From Siderastrea siderea (taxonomy: Eukaryota > Cnidaria > Anthozoa > Scleractinia > Rhizangiidae), in NCBI GenBank assembly GCA_964030785.1, contig OZ034979.1, positions 14,182,583 to 14,246,582 on the forward strand: a stretch of DNA of 64,000 bases. Reading direction: 5' to 3'. A program made the position numbers and the translations under genes. The notes beneath the pieces are model-generated. The model was given only the letters and a program-made list of their open reading frames with translations, had not been told where the DNA came from and did not search any database. Positions 46,271 to 58,393 of this stretch are shown one piece after another; positions within the stretch are counted from its first letter, which is position 1, and each line of letters opens with the position of its first letter.

Positions 46271-47444
46271 TAAATCATCTCTTGCATGATAATCCCGACG
46301 ACCGTGCAAGTTTTAGCACTGTACTGACATAAAACGCACTATCTAGATTATGTGTCACTAGAAAACTCGATTTTCCACAAGTTACTGTGAACAGCTCAAT
46401 TCACCTGTTTTACGATGATTTCGATATCTGTAGTGCATCCCCCACGTTTTAGCAGCATACAAGGAAAATGCATTGTGTTCATCATAGGTCACTGGGAAAC
46501 TTGATTTTCTGAAAGTTGCCGTAAACTGCTCAAATCGGTGTTTTCCATCCGTGTAGTACATTCTGCAAGTTTTGTCCGGTAAGACGCAAAACGCTCATGC
46601 TGTGGTTAGTCATAAGACAAGAAGCCATGGACTTGATAATGGTGCCTTCAAAGTTTGTAGTACTTTCTGCAAGTTTCATCGCTGTATCGGGTTAAAAAAA
46701 CACTCAATTTTCCAAAAGTTACTGTGAACAGCTTAATTCATCCGCTTTAAGAAGATTTCAGTCTCCGTAATGCATCCTTTACGTTTTCGCGGCATACAAA
46801 GAAAAATGCATTTTCTCCATCATGGGTCACTGGAAAACTTGATTTTCCAAAAGTTGTCGGGAACAGCTGAAATCACCTGTGTTTTTCATCCTTTCGATGT
46901 CTGTAGTACATTCTTAAGGTTTTATCGCTGTACTGCTATGAAGAGTGACTGGAAAACTCGATTTTCCAAACCTTGCCTGCAAGAGCCTAAATCAAATGTT
47001 TTATGATGATTTTGATGTCTTTATTACATTCTGCAAGTCTTAGTCCGGTACGTTGCAACACACATTTTGTCCATGATGAGGCACTGGAAAACTCAATTTT
47101 TGGAAAGTTGCTGTGAACAGCTTAAATCATCTCTTGTATGATGATTTCGACGTCCGTAATACACTGTGCAAGTTTCAGCACTGTACCGACATAAATGCAC
47201 TCTCTTGGTTATGAGTCACAGAAAAACTCGACTGTCAAAAAATTACTGTGTAAAGCTCAGTTCACCCGTTTTACGATGATTTTGATGTCCCTAGTCATCC
47301 TCCAAGTTTTTTGCGCCATACAAACGAAAACGCGTTTTCTCCATTATGGGTCACTTGGAAACTTGATTTTCTGAAAGTTGAAAAAAAAGCTGCTCAATTT
47401 ACCTGTTTTATGGTGGTTTCCATCCCTATAGTACAAACATGTCT
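46271..47444 (-). repeat. 134-bp satellite, reverse right block, copy 2
   Basis: Corresponds to 18772-19945. One visible substitution (GATATC to GATGTC near 47017) distinguishes it from copy 1. Confidence 0.85.
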
Positions 47445-47834
47445 TACCACAGCCTGACGGACCCACTAAGGGATACTTGAGGGGGTGTGAAATCGGAAGG
47501 GTGGACTGATCATTTCAACAACAACAAGATGATTTCGATGTCTGTAGCTTATTCCCTAAGTTTTAGTCCTCTAAGTCTATTTTTTTTGGTGCCCTGCAAC
47601 AGGTTTCGGCGAAAAAATCGCGTCCACATGTGTGGGAACGCTGGGTCGCTTTCTCGCTCGGCTTATAGGCTTCTATGAAATCTGGCAGTTGGACTGGAGA
47701 CACGCTGGACGTTTTCGTTCCACTTTGCACCTGTTGCGTCCCTGTTCATCGTAGCGGGTTGAAACAATGTACACACATAGCTTGTCCCAGAGACGTCTGT
47801 AAGACTGCGGATCCCATGGTTATGATCTTTCTCG

Positions 47835-47985
47835 TAGAGCAGGTTTTGTTTGTCCGAGGGAGGAATTGTTCCAGCCCGTCGTACCCGATCTAATAAAGTG
47901 GTTAAGAACCGTGAGAGACTGGACTTGTGACTATGATTAACCCTTCCCTAGCCTAGCAAGTTAGCTTTGTAAGTCACGTGCCCTT
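47835..47985 (+). pseudogene. BEL/Pao pol C-terminus and 3' end (relic B part 1), copy 2
   Basis: Same as 20335-20485 with single substitutions (for example GTGCGAGG to GTCCGAGG near 47854 and CTATCC to CTAGCC near 47949). Confidence 0.7.
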
Positions 47986-48190
47986 CTTCAGAACAACCCT
48001 CGCCTACAAGGTTTAGCTCTCGCAGACGCCTACCCTTGTAATTCAGTTCAAGTAGATGTTCTCATCGGTGCAGATTACTACTACTCATTTGTAGCTGAGA
48101 TACACAAGAGAGGACCAACTGCTAATTCATTGATTGCCGTAAAATCTCATCTAAAGAGTCTAAGGAGTCCGAATTTTCAGCTGAGGAGAT
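47986..48190 (+). pseudogene. BEL/Pao aspartic-protease-like fragment (relic B part 2), copy 2
   Basis: The VDVLIGADYYYSFV motif is preserved. One substitution changes the Thr after it to Ala (GTAACT to GTAGCT near 48094). Confidence 0.75.
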
Positions 48191-49111
48191 GAAACAGGCA
48201 GAGTTAAAGTGCTGTATGTGGATTCAAGAAGAGGTCTATTAAGAAGACTACGAGCAGTTGAAGGCCGGAAGAACACCACCCAGCAGTAGGCGCTTCCTAA
48301 AGCTAGACCCTTGTTACGACAAAGAAGACAAGGCGATTAGAGTGGGTGGAAGATTACAGTTCGCCGACCTTCCTGACGAGAACAAGCACCAAATAATCTT
48401 GCCGCATAAACATCCAGCAGTTGCAAAGTTGATACGAGATGTACCACATAGATGCTGCATGCCGGTTTAGAAACTGTACTATCAGTCTTGCGACAGAATC
48501 TTTGGCTAACGAAGGAAGACGTGAGGTCACACGTGTCATCAGGAGATGTGTGCCTTGCCAGAGACAGCGAGTCGGACCTTGCAAACAGAACATGGGATCA
48601 CTACCCGAGGAAAAAGTGTCAACCTCCTTACCAGTTGTACACATTGGTACTGACTTTGCATGACCCTTATAGGTAAAAGTGTCAAGTGTCAAGAAAGCAT
48701 ACGAATGTGTGTTCACGCGTGCGTCGTCGCGTATGGGTCACTTGGAGCTTATAAATGGCCAAACGACAGATGTATTTCTGCAAGCCTTCAGTAGCATGAC
48801 AAATCGCAGAGGTGTTTGCCATACAGTGTGGTCACACAATGCAAAAACCTTTAGAACCGCAAGTAGGGAAATTTAGAAGTTGTATGACAAGCCAAAGTCA
48901 CAGAGCCAGTCGCTGTGGGACGTTTTGAATCAAGATTGAGTCAAGCCAGAGTTAAGTAGATTAAGTAGAGATTCATCAAAGAACACTCGCCAGAAATAGA
49001 ATCAGCCGCCACACAAGCCAGTCATGAAGAAGAAGTTAATGTACATGGTGGGGAGAAGTTGCAGTCGAATGTTGTTCCCGCTTAGAGTTTACCTGTTCCT
49101 GAACCGAGACC
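48191..49111 (+). pseudogene. BEL/Pao integrase relic B (part 3), copy 2
   Basis: Same stops and frameshifts as copy 1 and the same Asp to His loss (SHNAKTF). It lacks the 9-bp duplication seen in copy 1, reading AGRTPPSS instead of AGRTGRTPPSS. Confidence 0.85.
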
Positions 49112-49143
49112 CAGTGCAACCTCATTTAGGGTTAGAACCCTCT

Positions 49144-49321
49144 GTTGAGCCGCCCTCCCTCTGGTTGAGTCCCCCTCTCTAGTTTAGTCGAGCCGCCCTC
49201 TCTTGGTTGAGCCGCCCTCTTTTGTGGTTGAGCCACCCTCTTTTGTGGTTGAGCCGCCCTCTTTTGTGGTTGAACCCCCCTCTTTTTTAGGTCGAGCCGC
49301 CCTCTTGTCGAGTTCCCCTTC
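49144..49321 (+). repeat. 21-bp minisatellite, copy 2
   Basis: Same unit number and order as 21653-21830; no length change between copies 1 and 2. Confidence 0.85.
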
Positions 49322-49771
49322 CGTGATTTCGTTTGGGAACGGGTTGTTTTTGCGTTAGATCAGTGTAGTTTTGAGGGAATAAGGTCTGGATAATGTCTGG
49401 TAAAGGGTTGGTCTGTGTTTTAAATTTGGTAGCAAAATATTAAATTTTGTTGATGCTATTGCTTCGTAAACTTTGTTGTTGCATATCTATCCCATAATTT
49501 TAAAAGAAGTGGTTTTTCTTCTTTTCAGGCAAGAACTACATCTCGTCTAAGAGTGGTGAAAATTTGACGTCTTTAACCCTTGAGTTTAGATATTTTATTG
49601 AATTTAAATTTTTGCCATTGCATGTTTTGCTTAATTGCAAATGTTTGAGGAAGAAAAACTTTTCAGGACCAGGAAATTTATTCTAGGCAAGTTGTTTCTA
49701 GATCTTGTTTAAGCAGAAGGGTAGTTTTTTTCGTGACGAAAGTTTGAAACTGTTTTTAAGTTGGTGGAGTT

Positions 49772-49987
49772 ATGGTCGAAAATGCTGGTCAAACTCCTTC
49801 TTTAAAAGACCAAATTTTGCGCAAAGAAGTGGCTGTGTTTAAATGTACGTTTCTTCTCTACGTTTTAGAACCTGATTTTGAGATTCACACCTATGTTGCT
49901 CTATGTGATATACCATCATTAAAACGGAAACGAAAGTCCGGACACTTAATAAGCGAACAGTTACATCACCTTAAAGTTAGGATATAA
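49772..49987 (+). CDS. Small ORF, 71 aa, unknown, copy 2
   Basis: Identical to the frame at 22281-22496; function unknown and coding status doubtful. Confidence 0.15.
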   Translation: MVENAGQTPSLKDQILRKEVAVFKCTFLLYVLEPDFEIHTYVALCDIPSLKRKRKSGHLISEQLHHLKVRI

Positions 49988-50042
49988 AGTCAATAGGCGC
50001 CACTTGGATTTAAGTCAAACGTGGATATGTGTGACATATTAC

Positions 50043-50536
50043 ACAGGACATGACATTGGAGATAGTCATTGACATTGACATTGGACATTGACATTGACAT
50101 TGACATTGGCATTGACATTGGACATTGACATTGGACATTGACATTGACATTGGACATTGACATTGACATTGGTTTTCTGGTCCCCCACTCACTGTCTGTT
50201 TTGCGAGGGTATTACTCAGAGACTTGATACTGTCAAAGCAGTACCAAAAGCCATTCAGAGGGTAGCATCGAGTGCCCAACTTGACTCATTGTGGCCAGAT
50301 GTTGGACATTGGAGATAGTCATTGACATTGACATTGGACATTGACATTGGACATTGACATTGACATTGACACTGGACATTGACATTGACATTGGTTTCCT
50401 GGTCCCCCACTCACTGTCTTTTTTGCGAGGGTATTACTCAGAGACTTGATACTGTCAAAGCAGTACCAAAGCCATTCAGAGGGTAGCATCAAGTGACCAA
50501 CTTGACTCATTGTGGCCAGATGTTGCTTCATAGCTA
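50043..50536. repeat. 253-bp duplication with GACATT microsatellites, copy 2
   Basis: Same two-block structure as 22552-23045. Microsatellite lengths are unchanged, which is notable for such unstable DNA and points to a very recent duplication of the whole unit. Confidence 0.9.
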
Positions 50537-50840
50537 AGTGGTCGAACATTTCAACGGCTTGAGTGGCACCAGGAATGTCGTTTTATAGACACGTTTTAGA
50601 GACACAGCAGGGGGCAATTCATTGTTTCGTGGGGGCACTCCCCAGGGGTTGGTTACCCCAGCTCGTGTTTTATCCCAGACGAATAACTGAAATTGCTTTT
50701 ACAATGTTTGAAGTTCATTTTGCCAATACATTGGATGGTGTGTCATGAGATTACCACTCTCACTCATTGTTGCCAGGCTTCGCATCGGATGACTTTTGAT
50801 GAGGTTCCCTGGTCCCCCCAAATTCCTTTTTTTGTGTTTT

Positions 50841-50846
50841 TTTATT
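50841..50846 (-). promoter_or_regulatory. Possible polyadenylation signal, copy 2
   Basis: AATAAA on the minus strand about 104 bp beyond the stop of the recombinase C-terminal frame, as in copy 1. Confidence 0.3.
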
Positions 50847-50949
50847 CTAATTTTTTTTTTCTATGATATATAAATGTCAACCCAGCATCCTTCATAGCAT
50901 CCATCCGTCATAAATGCCAATGCAACATCCATGTATAAAGCCTTGAGGC

Positions 50950-51711
50950 TTACTTCCTTCTCTTCGGTCTTCTCTTTTGAAAGATGTTTTTCACTTTGTT
51001 TCTGATTCGATCAAAGCTGTTATCTTCTAAGATTTGCTGGAGTTGTGGAGTTGAACTGAAAATTTTTGTGATCTCAGGATTTCGTGGGCATTTCTCATAT
51101 TTAGAGAGAGCTTCGTCAATTAGTTTCGTGTCCTCCTCGTCCCAGTCTAATCTTGCACTTTGTAGAGATCCATGCCCTGATGTCGTCTCCCCTGGGCTGT
51201 CATCAGGGACCTTAAAAGGGTCAATTGTTGGTTGTTTTTCTTGAAGGTAACGCACCCTGTCTGTTACCTTCTTGATCTTTTCTGGCGACGTCAAAGCTTT
51301 CATCAGGATTGGGTGTTCCCTCATTTTAGCCATAACCACTTTCTTCCGCATTGGTGAATGTTTTTCAATTTCTGGTTGAAAGACCTCCTTAACTGCTTGA
51401 TGCTCTTCTTCAGACAAAGGCCTCTTTGATGGTGAGCACTCTGCTTGATCTTCCTGCTCGTCACACTCTGGAGCTCTTTTCTTAGGTGAAGGTTTGGTGA
51501 AATTCTTGATTTGTTCTGCAGCCTCAGCGGCTTGGTCCGTGAGGCTATCTCGTAGGTACCACTTTTTGGCAGTATAATCAGAGTGGCACATGAGGCGACG
51601 GAGTGGTTCTTCATCAATCTTTTTCCTTTTTTGCTTTTTCTTGTACATGATGGTGACTATCCATTTACGGAAGTCTGTCGCGCTGATCATGGTGTCTGGA
51701 CGAACAGACAC
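50950..51711 (-). CDS. Tyrosine recombinase C-terminal half, copy 2
   Basis: The 253-residue translation is identical to copy 1 (23459-24220), with Arg15, His43 and Tyr52 and both Myb-like repeats. The one nucleotide difference I noticed (CCG versus CCA in SPMRKK, near 51351) is silent. It lacks an ATG at its 5' end and overlaps the upstream frame out of phase. Confidence 0.75.
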   Translation of the reverse strand: MSVRPDTMISATDFRKWIVTIMYKKKQKRKKIDEEPLRRLMCHSDYTAKKWYLRDSLTDQAAEAAEQIKNFTKPSPKKRAPECDEQEDQAECSPSKRPLSEEEHQAVKEVFQPEIEKHSPMRKKVVMAKMREHPILMKALTSPEKIKKVTDRVRYLQEKQPTIDPFKVPDDSPGETTSGHGSLQSARLDWDEEDTKLIDEALSKYEKCPRNPEITKIFSSTPQLQQILEDNSFDRIRNKVKNIFQKRRPKRRK

Positions 51712-53582
51712 AGCATTATGAGAAGGTCTCGGGCCGCACAGTATTCTGCAACTGTAAGTTCTTTATCAGCTTCTGCAGACGTGAACGCCTGTCGTCCTTT
51801 CAAAGCTGGTTCGGAGTTCATTATGGCTTCCACGTCTGCATTAGTTAGTATGTTGTCGCATTCCTTGAGATATTTTTCCCAGCTGTCTTTCGGTGTTTCT
51901 TTGGTGACGGTCCTTCTCCATCCCTTCAGATCCTTGCACAGGTCTGACAGAGCGTCTTTGGTCACTGGATCAATTTTTGGCAGGTGCGATCTAGTGCCTT
52001 TCTCGGTAACATATTCTAGGAAGTTTTGCAAACTGCCCAGGTAGGACTTGAGCGTACCACATGCCTTCTTGGTCAAGTTGGACACTACCCAATCTAGCCA
52101 AACCTTGTTACCTTCTTCATCTGCGATAATGGTAATATCGTCTCCTTTTGGTTCGATCTCCTCCAGGATGGTCCTGACCTGGCTGGCATGCTGAAGACGT
52201 TTTCTTTCTTTGTGGAAGCCAGCAGCTGGAGTGAACGAGTACTTGTAAAAGCCAATCAGCCACCTGTGGCGGTCTGTCCTCGAGTTAGGATCTTTGAAGA
52301 AATCCTCTTGCATGCAATGTACGGTGTCGTCATTATCATCGCTGACATTGTCACTAGGAGGTTTACTCTTCGCCGCTGGGCTTGGTGGTACAATGTCCAA
52401 CTCATCGATAGCTTCCTCGTCACTTGCCGACTGCATGGTGACTTCTTCCACAATTGGTAGCTCAGGTAATGGTAGATGAGATGGCACTGATGATGGCGAG
52501 ACTTTCTTATCCTTAGTTGTTGTTGAATCTGGGGATGGTATGGATGGTTGTGACACATTAGGTTCTATGCTACGGAGCTCTTCTTCCAGTTCCTGGTACC
52601 GCCTTGCTACTTTGAGGCTGAGCTTGTAAACAGCACTTCCTGGCTTCATACGATGTTTGTTTTGCAGGTGCTCGGGAAGGTAGCAGCCCAAGTAGTTGCA
52701 AGCTTTCTCTGAGCACCAACGCTTCCATCTCCCCTTGATGGTCTTTCCTCCTCTTGTAGTACGTTTGGGCCCTATTGTCTTTTTTGGGTCCAAACCCAGG
52801 GCAAAGTATTTGTCGACATCTTGCTCGATGATGTGACCTTTTCGGTAATGTACGTTTTGTAGATGGCGCTTCAGATTTGGCCCTACATAGCCACGGCAAC
52901 CGCTTGGGACCATGCATTTGCGGTCAATGTGGTGACTCCACGGATTTCTCTTTTGATTGTCTCCATTATTGTCATCCTCTTCGTCTTCCTCCACACCTGC
53001 TTGACCTTTCTCATCCTCATCCTCGTCTTTCTCTCCTTCACCTTCCTCTTCATCTTTCTCTTCTTCATTCTTCTCTCCTTCCTCTTCACTTTCCTCTTCC
53101 TCATCCTGTTCTTCTTGCGCATCTTCACCCTCCTCTCCTTCTCCATCCTCCTCCAAGGTGTCACCTTCTTCTTCTCTTCGGGAGGCTTCCATTTGTTCCA
53201 CCTTAAGTAGCATGTCTGTCGTTAAACAAATGTCCTTGACCAGAGTCAGTGTATCCTCTGCAACATCCTGTCCATTTAGGACAGGATGGACGGTTGGCGT
53301 TTTGTCCGAGAGGCAATTGTAGGCATACATACAATACTTAAGTGCCGTCCGTGCCATCCTCGCTGTGAATTGAAGTTTGAGTTTCTCGGCCGCTGCTTCA
53401 AAGTAGACAAATTCTGATAAGTCGTCTTTCATCCTACTCTTTGCACCTTTCGCTGCGGGATTAAACACTTCTGGCGCATTGAAGGGGAAGCCCTCCTTAA
53501 GGTGAAGTAGCTCTTGGGCATTGTGATTGCATTTGACAGCTCGTGTTAACAGATCAATAAGGGTTGTGAGACGGTTTTCCAT
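51687..53582 (-). CDS. Tyrosine recombinase N-terminal half, copy 2
   Basis: The 631-residue translation is identical to copy 1 (24196-26091): acidic tract, two C2H2-like fingers, core-binding-like domain, then the same premature TGA before the first catalytic Arg. Sharing of the break places the damage before the duplication of the unit. Confidence 0.8.
   Translation of the reverse strand: MENRLTTLIDLLTRAVKCNHNAQELLHLKEGFPFNAPEVFNPAAKGAKSRMKDDLSEFVYFEAAAEKLKLQFTARMARTALKYCMYAYNCLSDKTPTVHPVLNGQDVAEDTLTLVKDICLTTDMLLKVEQMEASRREEEGDTLEEDGEGEEGEDAQEEQDEEEESEEEGEKNEEEKDEEEGEGEKDEDEDEKGQAGVEEDEEDDNNGDNQKRNPWSHHIDRKCMVPSGCRGYVGPNLKRHLQNVHYRKGHIIEQDVDKYFALGLDPKKTIGPKRTTRGGKTIKGRWKRWCSEKACNYLGCYLPEHLQNKHRMKPGSAVYKLSLKVARRYQELEEELRSIEPNVSQPSIPSPDSTTTKDKKVSPSSVPSHLPLPELPIVEEVTMQSASDEEAIDELDIVPPSPAAKSKPPSDNVSDDNDDTVHCMQEDFFKDPNSRTDRHRWLIGFYKYSFTPAAGFHKERKRLQHASQVRTILEEIEPKGDDITIIADEEGNKVWLDWVVSNLTKKACGTLKSYLGSLQNFLEYVTEKGTRSHLPKIDPVTKDALSDLCKDLKGWRRTVTKETPKDSWEKYLKECDNILTNADVEAIMNSEPALKGRQAFTSAEADKELTVAEYCAARDLLIMLCLFVQTP
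51692..51711. other. Perfect 7-6-7 inverted repeat at the frame break, copy 2
   Basis: Same GTGTCTG - GACGAA - CAGACAC element as at 24201-24220, unchanged. Confidence 0.9.
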
Positions 53583-54044
53583 GATTAGCGAATACGTAGG
53601 AATGTTTCTAAGGCAAAAGTAAACCCGGAATAACTTTGCCGTAGAATAGGCCTTGTAAACAGGAGGTCAAATGGTAAAATCCCCTTAAAGTTGTTAGCAG
53701 TTAAAGTTAAGCCTCGTTTTCATGCTAAGTGCATATTTACGTCCGCCATATTGGAAAAACTTCAACAGTTAATAACTTTGCAAGGTTTAAAGCTCTGTCT
53801 CAACTTTCCACGTGACTTTGATCACAACAGGCCCAACCCAGAGCAAGAATTTGCGCAGCTACAAACGGTTGAAATTTCGACCTTATTAGCTATTCATACC
53901 TCAATAACTCGTTAATAGATTGAGCAATTTTCACGAAACTTGAATCAAAGGCTTCCTTGCAAGGCTATGTATCTGGGTTTGGCCACTGAAAGCCTTCAAG
54001 TGTTGTAAAAACCGCTTAAAAACCACTCAATGGTTATGTACTTC

Positions 54045-56155
54045 ATAAATTCTCTACTATGCTAGCGTAACCATTGACTACGCAAAAGTAAACACTTCCC
54101 ACGGAACAAAAATCTTATTGACAGATGCACGAGGACCTTATGTCATGTTCCTGGTAGTTAGTTTACTCTTGCATGGTCTTTAAACGGTGTAAATAAATTA
54201 AAAATATGGAGCACAAAAAACGTGTATGCTTGTCTTGAATGCACTCCAATGCTTGTCTTGAATGCCAACCTCATGTCTGTGCACTGGAGTGTCCTTATAA
54301 GTACTGTAACAGTGTTTTGTTTATAACTATGACAGATTAAAAGCTTTTTTCTTCAAATTTGGTGGAAAATTATACTTTTATTTCTCTTTTCTGTGCTTAA
54401 AGGATTTTTAATTATCTTTAAAATTTAATGAGATACGAACAGGTCAATTTGTCGTGCAATTTTGCCACTATGCTATAATAGGGTAAGGGGTACATACATT
54501 TATTTTTGTAGGACTAGTTTTAAGATCTGCTGTTCTTTCTTGGTAGACTGTTAGGTATGTTAATAGTGTCTAATCTGGTTAATATTATTATTATTATTGT
54601 TATTAATTTATTTTTATTAACGAGAGATTGCTAGTTAAAGTTGTTCTTCAAGTTCTTTCCCAAGGCCAAAAAATTTTACAGTTTTTAAAAATTTGTATCT
54701 TCTTGTAATTTCAATATGTTGCCTTGAACTTTGACTATGATTTAGGACTACTATAGTACTATAGCATAAAAAAATTGACATTTGCATCAGTGATTGACAA
54801 GTGACAAACAGTTTGTGCTAACAACCTGTTTTTTTCAAAAATTCGTTGTGTTAACTGAAGGGCAAACTTTGGTCGACCATAACTCATCAATGAACAAAGC
54901 TATTGCAGCACGGTTTCCTTCATCTTCTAGAGCATTAATAACTGAAGAAGTGTACAAGAGGTTAAAGGAAAATATTTAAATAAATACAAGATATTATAAG
55001 AAATATTAGGTATTCATATTTTGCAGCAAAACACACAGTACTAATTTCGAAAAATTCTCAAAACCTCAACTGTAAGGGTTAGGAAACCAAACTCACTAAT
55101 TTTATACAACCAACCATGGCCTCAGTAGTGATTAATGTTAATATTAGAGGTCGAGGTCAAAGGTTAAACTTTTTAAGAAAACTGTTGCAAATAGTACAAT
55201 TTTTTCTTAATTGGCCGTAAATGGCATTGTATAACTTATCACCGTTTAACTTTAAAACCGTCATATTATTTTGGCGGCTAGAATAAGTCTTGCCCTAAAT
55301 AACGCTGTGTTCAATTCATCTAAAGAATCTATTTGAGCTCAGAAAAAAATCAGATTGACATGGGCCATTTTTGTAAAACATGGTCGATGTGCCCTCCTTT
55401 TTGAGACTTTGAAGGGCCATATCTTCACGAAGAAACAAGTTTGATAAAAGAAAATTACACCAACGTCTTCCGCTCAGTAAGATCTTTAAAACGATAGTAA
55501 ATACTGATGTTTTTGTTAAGATTCGAATTTTTTAAAAGCAACAAGGTGTGAAGTCGATTTCCCCTCTTTGCCTAAAATAGGGTCTTCACGCCAGAAAAAA
55601 ATTCAAAATAAAGTAACCTGTTAATCAAATGACGTGAAAACTACAACAAGTCAATTTTGTCACAAAAGGAATAAGTGGGCCAAATGTCAGACCTTAACCC
55701 TTAGATTTAGTCATTTTGGAATTTTTTCAAACCAGTCACATTTTCGAGTAAGAGAAAACTGATCTCCAAAACTCATACTCAGATGTTAGGCATATGCCTT
55801 TACTGGATTTTTTCAGAACCAAAATGTTCACTTTTTTAAATGCGAGGGTTAAGAAATGGCTTTCTACCGCTCAAGGGGGAATAGAGTTAACCCTCCATAA
55901 CCAGATTTTGAGCCACTTAGGCAAAGATTTTCAACGATTCCCCCATTTTGTTGAGTCCCCTCCCTTTTTTTGACTTCAAACCAGCGTAAAAGGTAGAAAC
56001 ATTGACCAATGAAACTGAAACTTTAACAAAATAAAAAACAGGTCTAAATAAAGGTTAACACCAAAGGACAAAGACATTGGACTTATTCTAAATTTTTATA
56101 ATTTTTCGAAGTTGTGTTAGGAGAGGGGGAACTCAACCGCAAATATAGCTAATTT
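54045..56155. other. AT-rich non-coding stretch, copy 3
   Basis: Corresponds to 1-2111; no gene is seen. One substitution (TTTCTAAG to TTTTTAAG near 55172) is private to this copy. Confidence 0.6.
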
Positions 56156-56719
56156 ACTATTTGTATACATTGGTACTGACTTTGTAGGACCCTTATACGT
56201 AAAGGAGAGTCAAGTGTCACGAAAGCGTACGTATGTGTGTCCACAAATGCGTGGTCGCGTATAGGTCACTTGGAGCTTACAAATGGCCAAACGACAGATG
56301 AATTTCTGCAAGCCTTCAGTCGCATAACAAATCGCAGCGGTGTTTGCCATACAGTGTGGTCAGACAATGCAAAAACCTTCAAAGTCGCAAGTAGAGAAAA
56401 TAAGAGGTTATATGACCAGCCAAAGTCACAGAGCCAGTCGCTGTGGGACACTTTGGATCAAGATCGACTCAAGTCAGAGTTATCAGCAAAGGGGATTAAG
56501 TAGAATCAGCCACCCCACAAGCCAGTCATGAAGAAGACGTTCCTGTACATGGTGGGGAGAAGTTGCAGTCGGTTGTTGTTCCGGCTCAGAGCTTTCCTGT
56601 TCCTTAAAGTAGACTCATTGTTGGCCTCCGCGACGGAGGACAAGGTAAGGAGGATGTTACAGCCCTTCGCACACGATCTGGAAGAGTAGTTAACAACGTG
56701 AGAGACTCGACTTGTGACT
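56156..56719 (+). pseudogene. BEL/Pao integrase relic A, copy 3
   Basis: Same broken frames (main frame 56237-56503), sharing the Leu variant DQDRLKSE with copy 2. Confidence 0.85.
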
Positions 56720-56974
56720 ACGATTAACCCTACCCTACCCTAGTAAGTTAGCTTTGTAAGTTACGTGCCCTTGTTTGCGTCCTTCGTAGCTTGTGAATCA
56801 AAGTGTTGTACACCCGCTCGGACATCTAAGTTGTGTATCGATGTCTAATGGTCATTAAACATTGTGTTGAGGAAAGCTGTATTTCGTCGAGCTTCCTAAC
56901 AGGAAATAAGACTTCTGCAAGATAAGCTCTATCAGCACCCACCACCACGATCTGGTAATTAAGGAGATGGGAGA

Positions 56975-56989
56975 GGGGGGGGGGGGGGG
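56975..56989. repeat. Poly-G tract, 15 G (copy 3)
   Basis: Fifteen Gs, the longest of the three copies. Confidence 0.95.
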
Positions 56990-57747
56990 CCGGCGGTACT
57001 AAAACAAAACAAGACACTACATTTATATATGCAGGTACCAACAGGCACATTAGCTTCACGGTGTAGCAGCAGGCTTTGTTCTTTTGAATTTTTTTCCATT
57101 TCTGAAAGAATTTCATTTGGGATGTTGGTCCACCTTGGCTTTGGCAGGGACCAGGACCATTTAGTTGATGAACCAAATCCTGAAACGCGCAAAAAGTCAA
57201 TTTAGTATCAAATTAAAGCTTATTGCCTATATTTGGAACGTCTACTTGTTACTTTTTATGTAACCTGTACCTAAGCGAGAAATACAACTTTTTGGAACGG
57301 AGGTAGGCTAGGAGAAATTGAACTCCTAAATCTATAAGAACTATAAAATAATTTATATCTCTGTAAATATCAAACTTATTTGTACCAGACTTGGCAGAAA
57401 TACTACCCTTATCAAGATATGTTAATTTTAGCTTTCAGACATGTTTTCTGAGTTGCCATGGCTACAGCCGCCAATCGAATAGTAAATAAGGCCTCGGGCG
57501 GGGCACAAAGTTTGCCCCATTCTTAACTCCGAGAGTATGAAGGCTATGACAACAAGACGTGAGGTTAAAGGGTACGTCTTACAATGTTTCCTTTGGGGTC
57601 TGCAGAACGACTTGATGACGTCACTTGACGTGGGAATTATGTCAAAGTTTTCAAGTGGCGGCCATCTTGGATGCGCCATCTTTGATCCAATCTTGTCTCT
57701 AGATTTAGTTTACACAGAGAGAAAACAGGCGAGGCAGGCCATGTTTA

Positions 57748-57880
57748 GAAATGTTGGTTGTTACTTGGTTTTTGAACAACAAACTCAACCCACATATCGC
57801 GCCAAGTCCGGGAATCGAACCCGGGACACATTGGTGGGAGACAAGTGCTCTCACCTCTGCGCCATATCTGCTCCCCCTTA
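57748..57880 (-). mobile_element. tRNA-Gly-like SINE, copy 3
   Basis: Same element as in copies 1 and 2 with the boxes unchanged; a private substitution (TCTCAC to TCACAC near 57907) lies just outside it. Confidence 0.75.
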
Positions 57881-58242
57881 AACAACAACGTTAGTCTAAA
57901 GGAGTCACACACACTTTGCTCCAAGCTACTTTGTACAAATCAATCTTTTGACAATTGTCCTAATTATGAACGTTTGCAAAGTTCAAAAACTGTTGAAAAG
58001 TTTGTCCTTTTGCTCTCGCGTTGAAATACATCAGAACGTAATGACCACAACTCCTGCTGTTCACAGCTTGGAGAGACCTCGTGTTCGTCATCACGTACTT
58101 CCACTGCTTCACGATTCATTCGTTCAATGGTTAAGCTTGGTAGCATTGCAGAGATACAGTAAAACTGACCATTAGTTTACAGACATTGTCTTTTGTTCAA
58201 ATACCTAACCAGTGTTTTCCTGGTTTGTCATGTGGGTCTGTG

Positions 58243-58393
58243 TTAACAATTTAAGAGCAGCAATACCTGGCCAGGGTTCTTGGGTAAACGATCACAGGCC
58301 ACCACTCCATAGAAGTAAGGTTTCAACATGGGAACTTCCATAGCCAAATATTCCAATTGCACATTGTTCGGGACCACTTGTTTTACGTCAAAT
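58243..58393 (-). pseudogene. Adenain-like protease N-terminal relic, copy 3
   Basis: Unchanged from copies 1 and 2. Confidence 0.45.

Larger units (their letters stand above)
26554..54044. repeat. Macro-repeat unit, copy 2 (27,491 bp)
   Basis: This is a second complete copy in direct orientation, directly abutting copy 1. It is 938 bp longer, mainly because of one extra 939-bp satellite unit (second copy at about 36503-37442) and the 31-bp segment near 32279-32309. It is offset by a 24-bp loss near 44440, a 9-bp loss near 48270 and single-base changes in G and T runs. Copies 2 and 3 share some states against copy 1, for example C at 28977 and 56468 where copy 1 has A at 2424. Confidence 0.97.
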
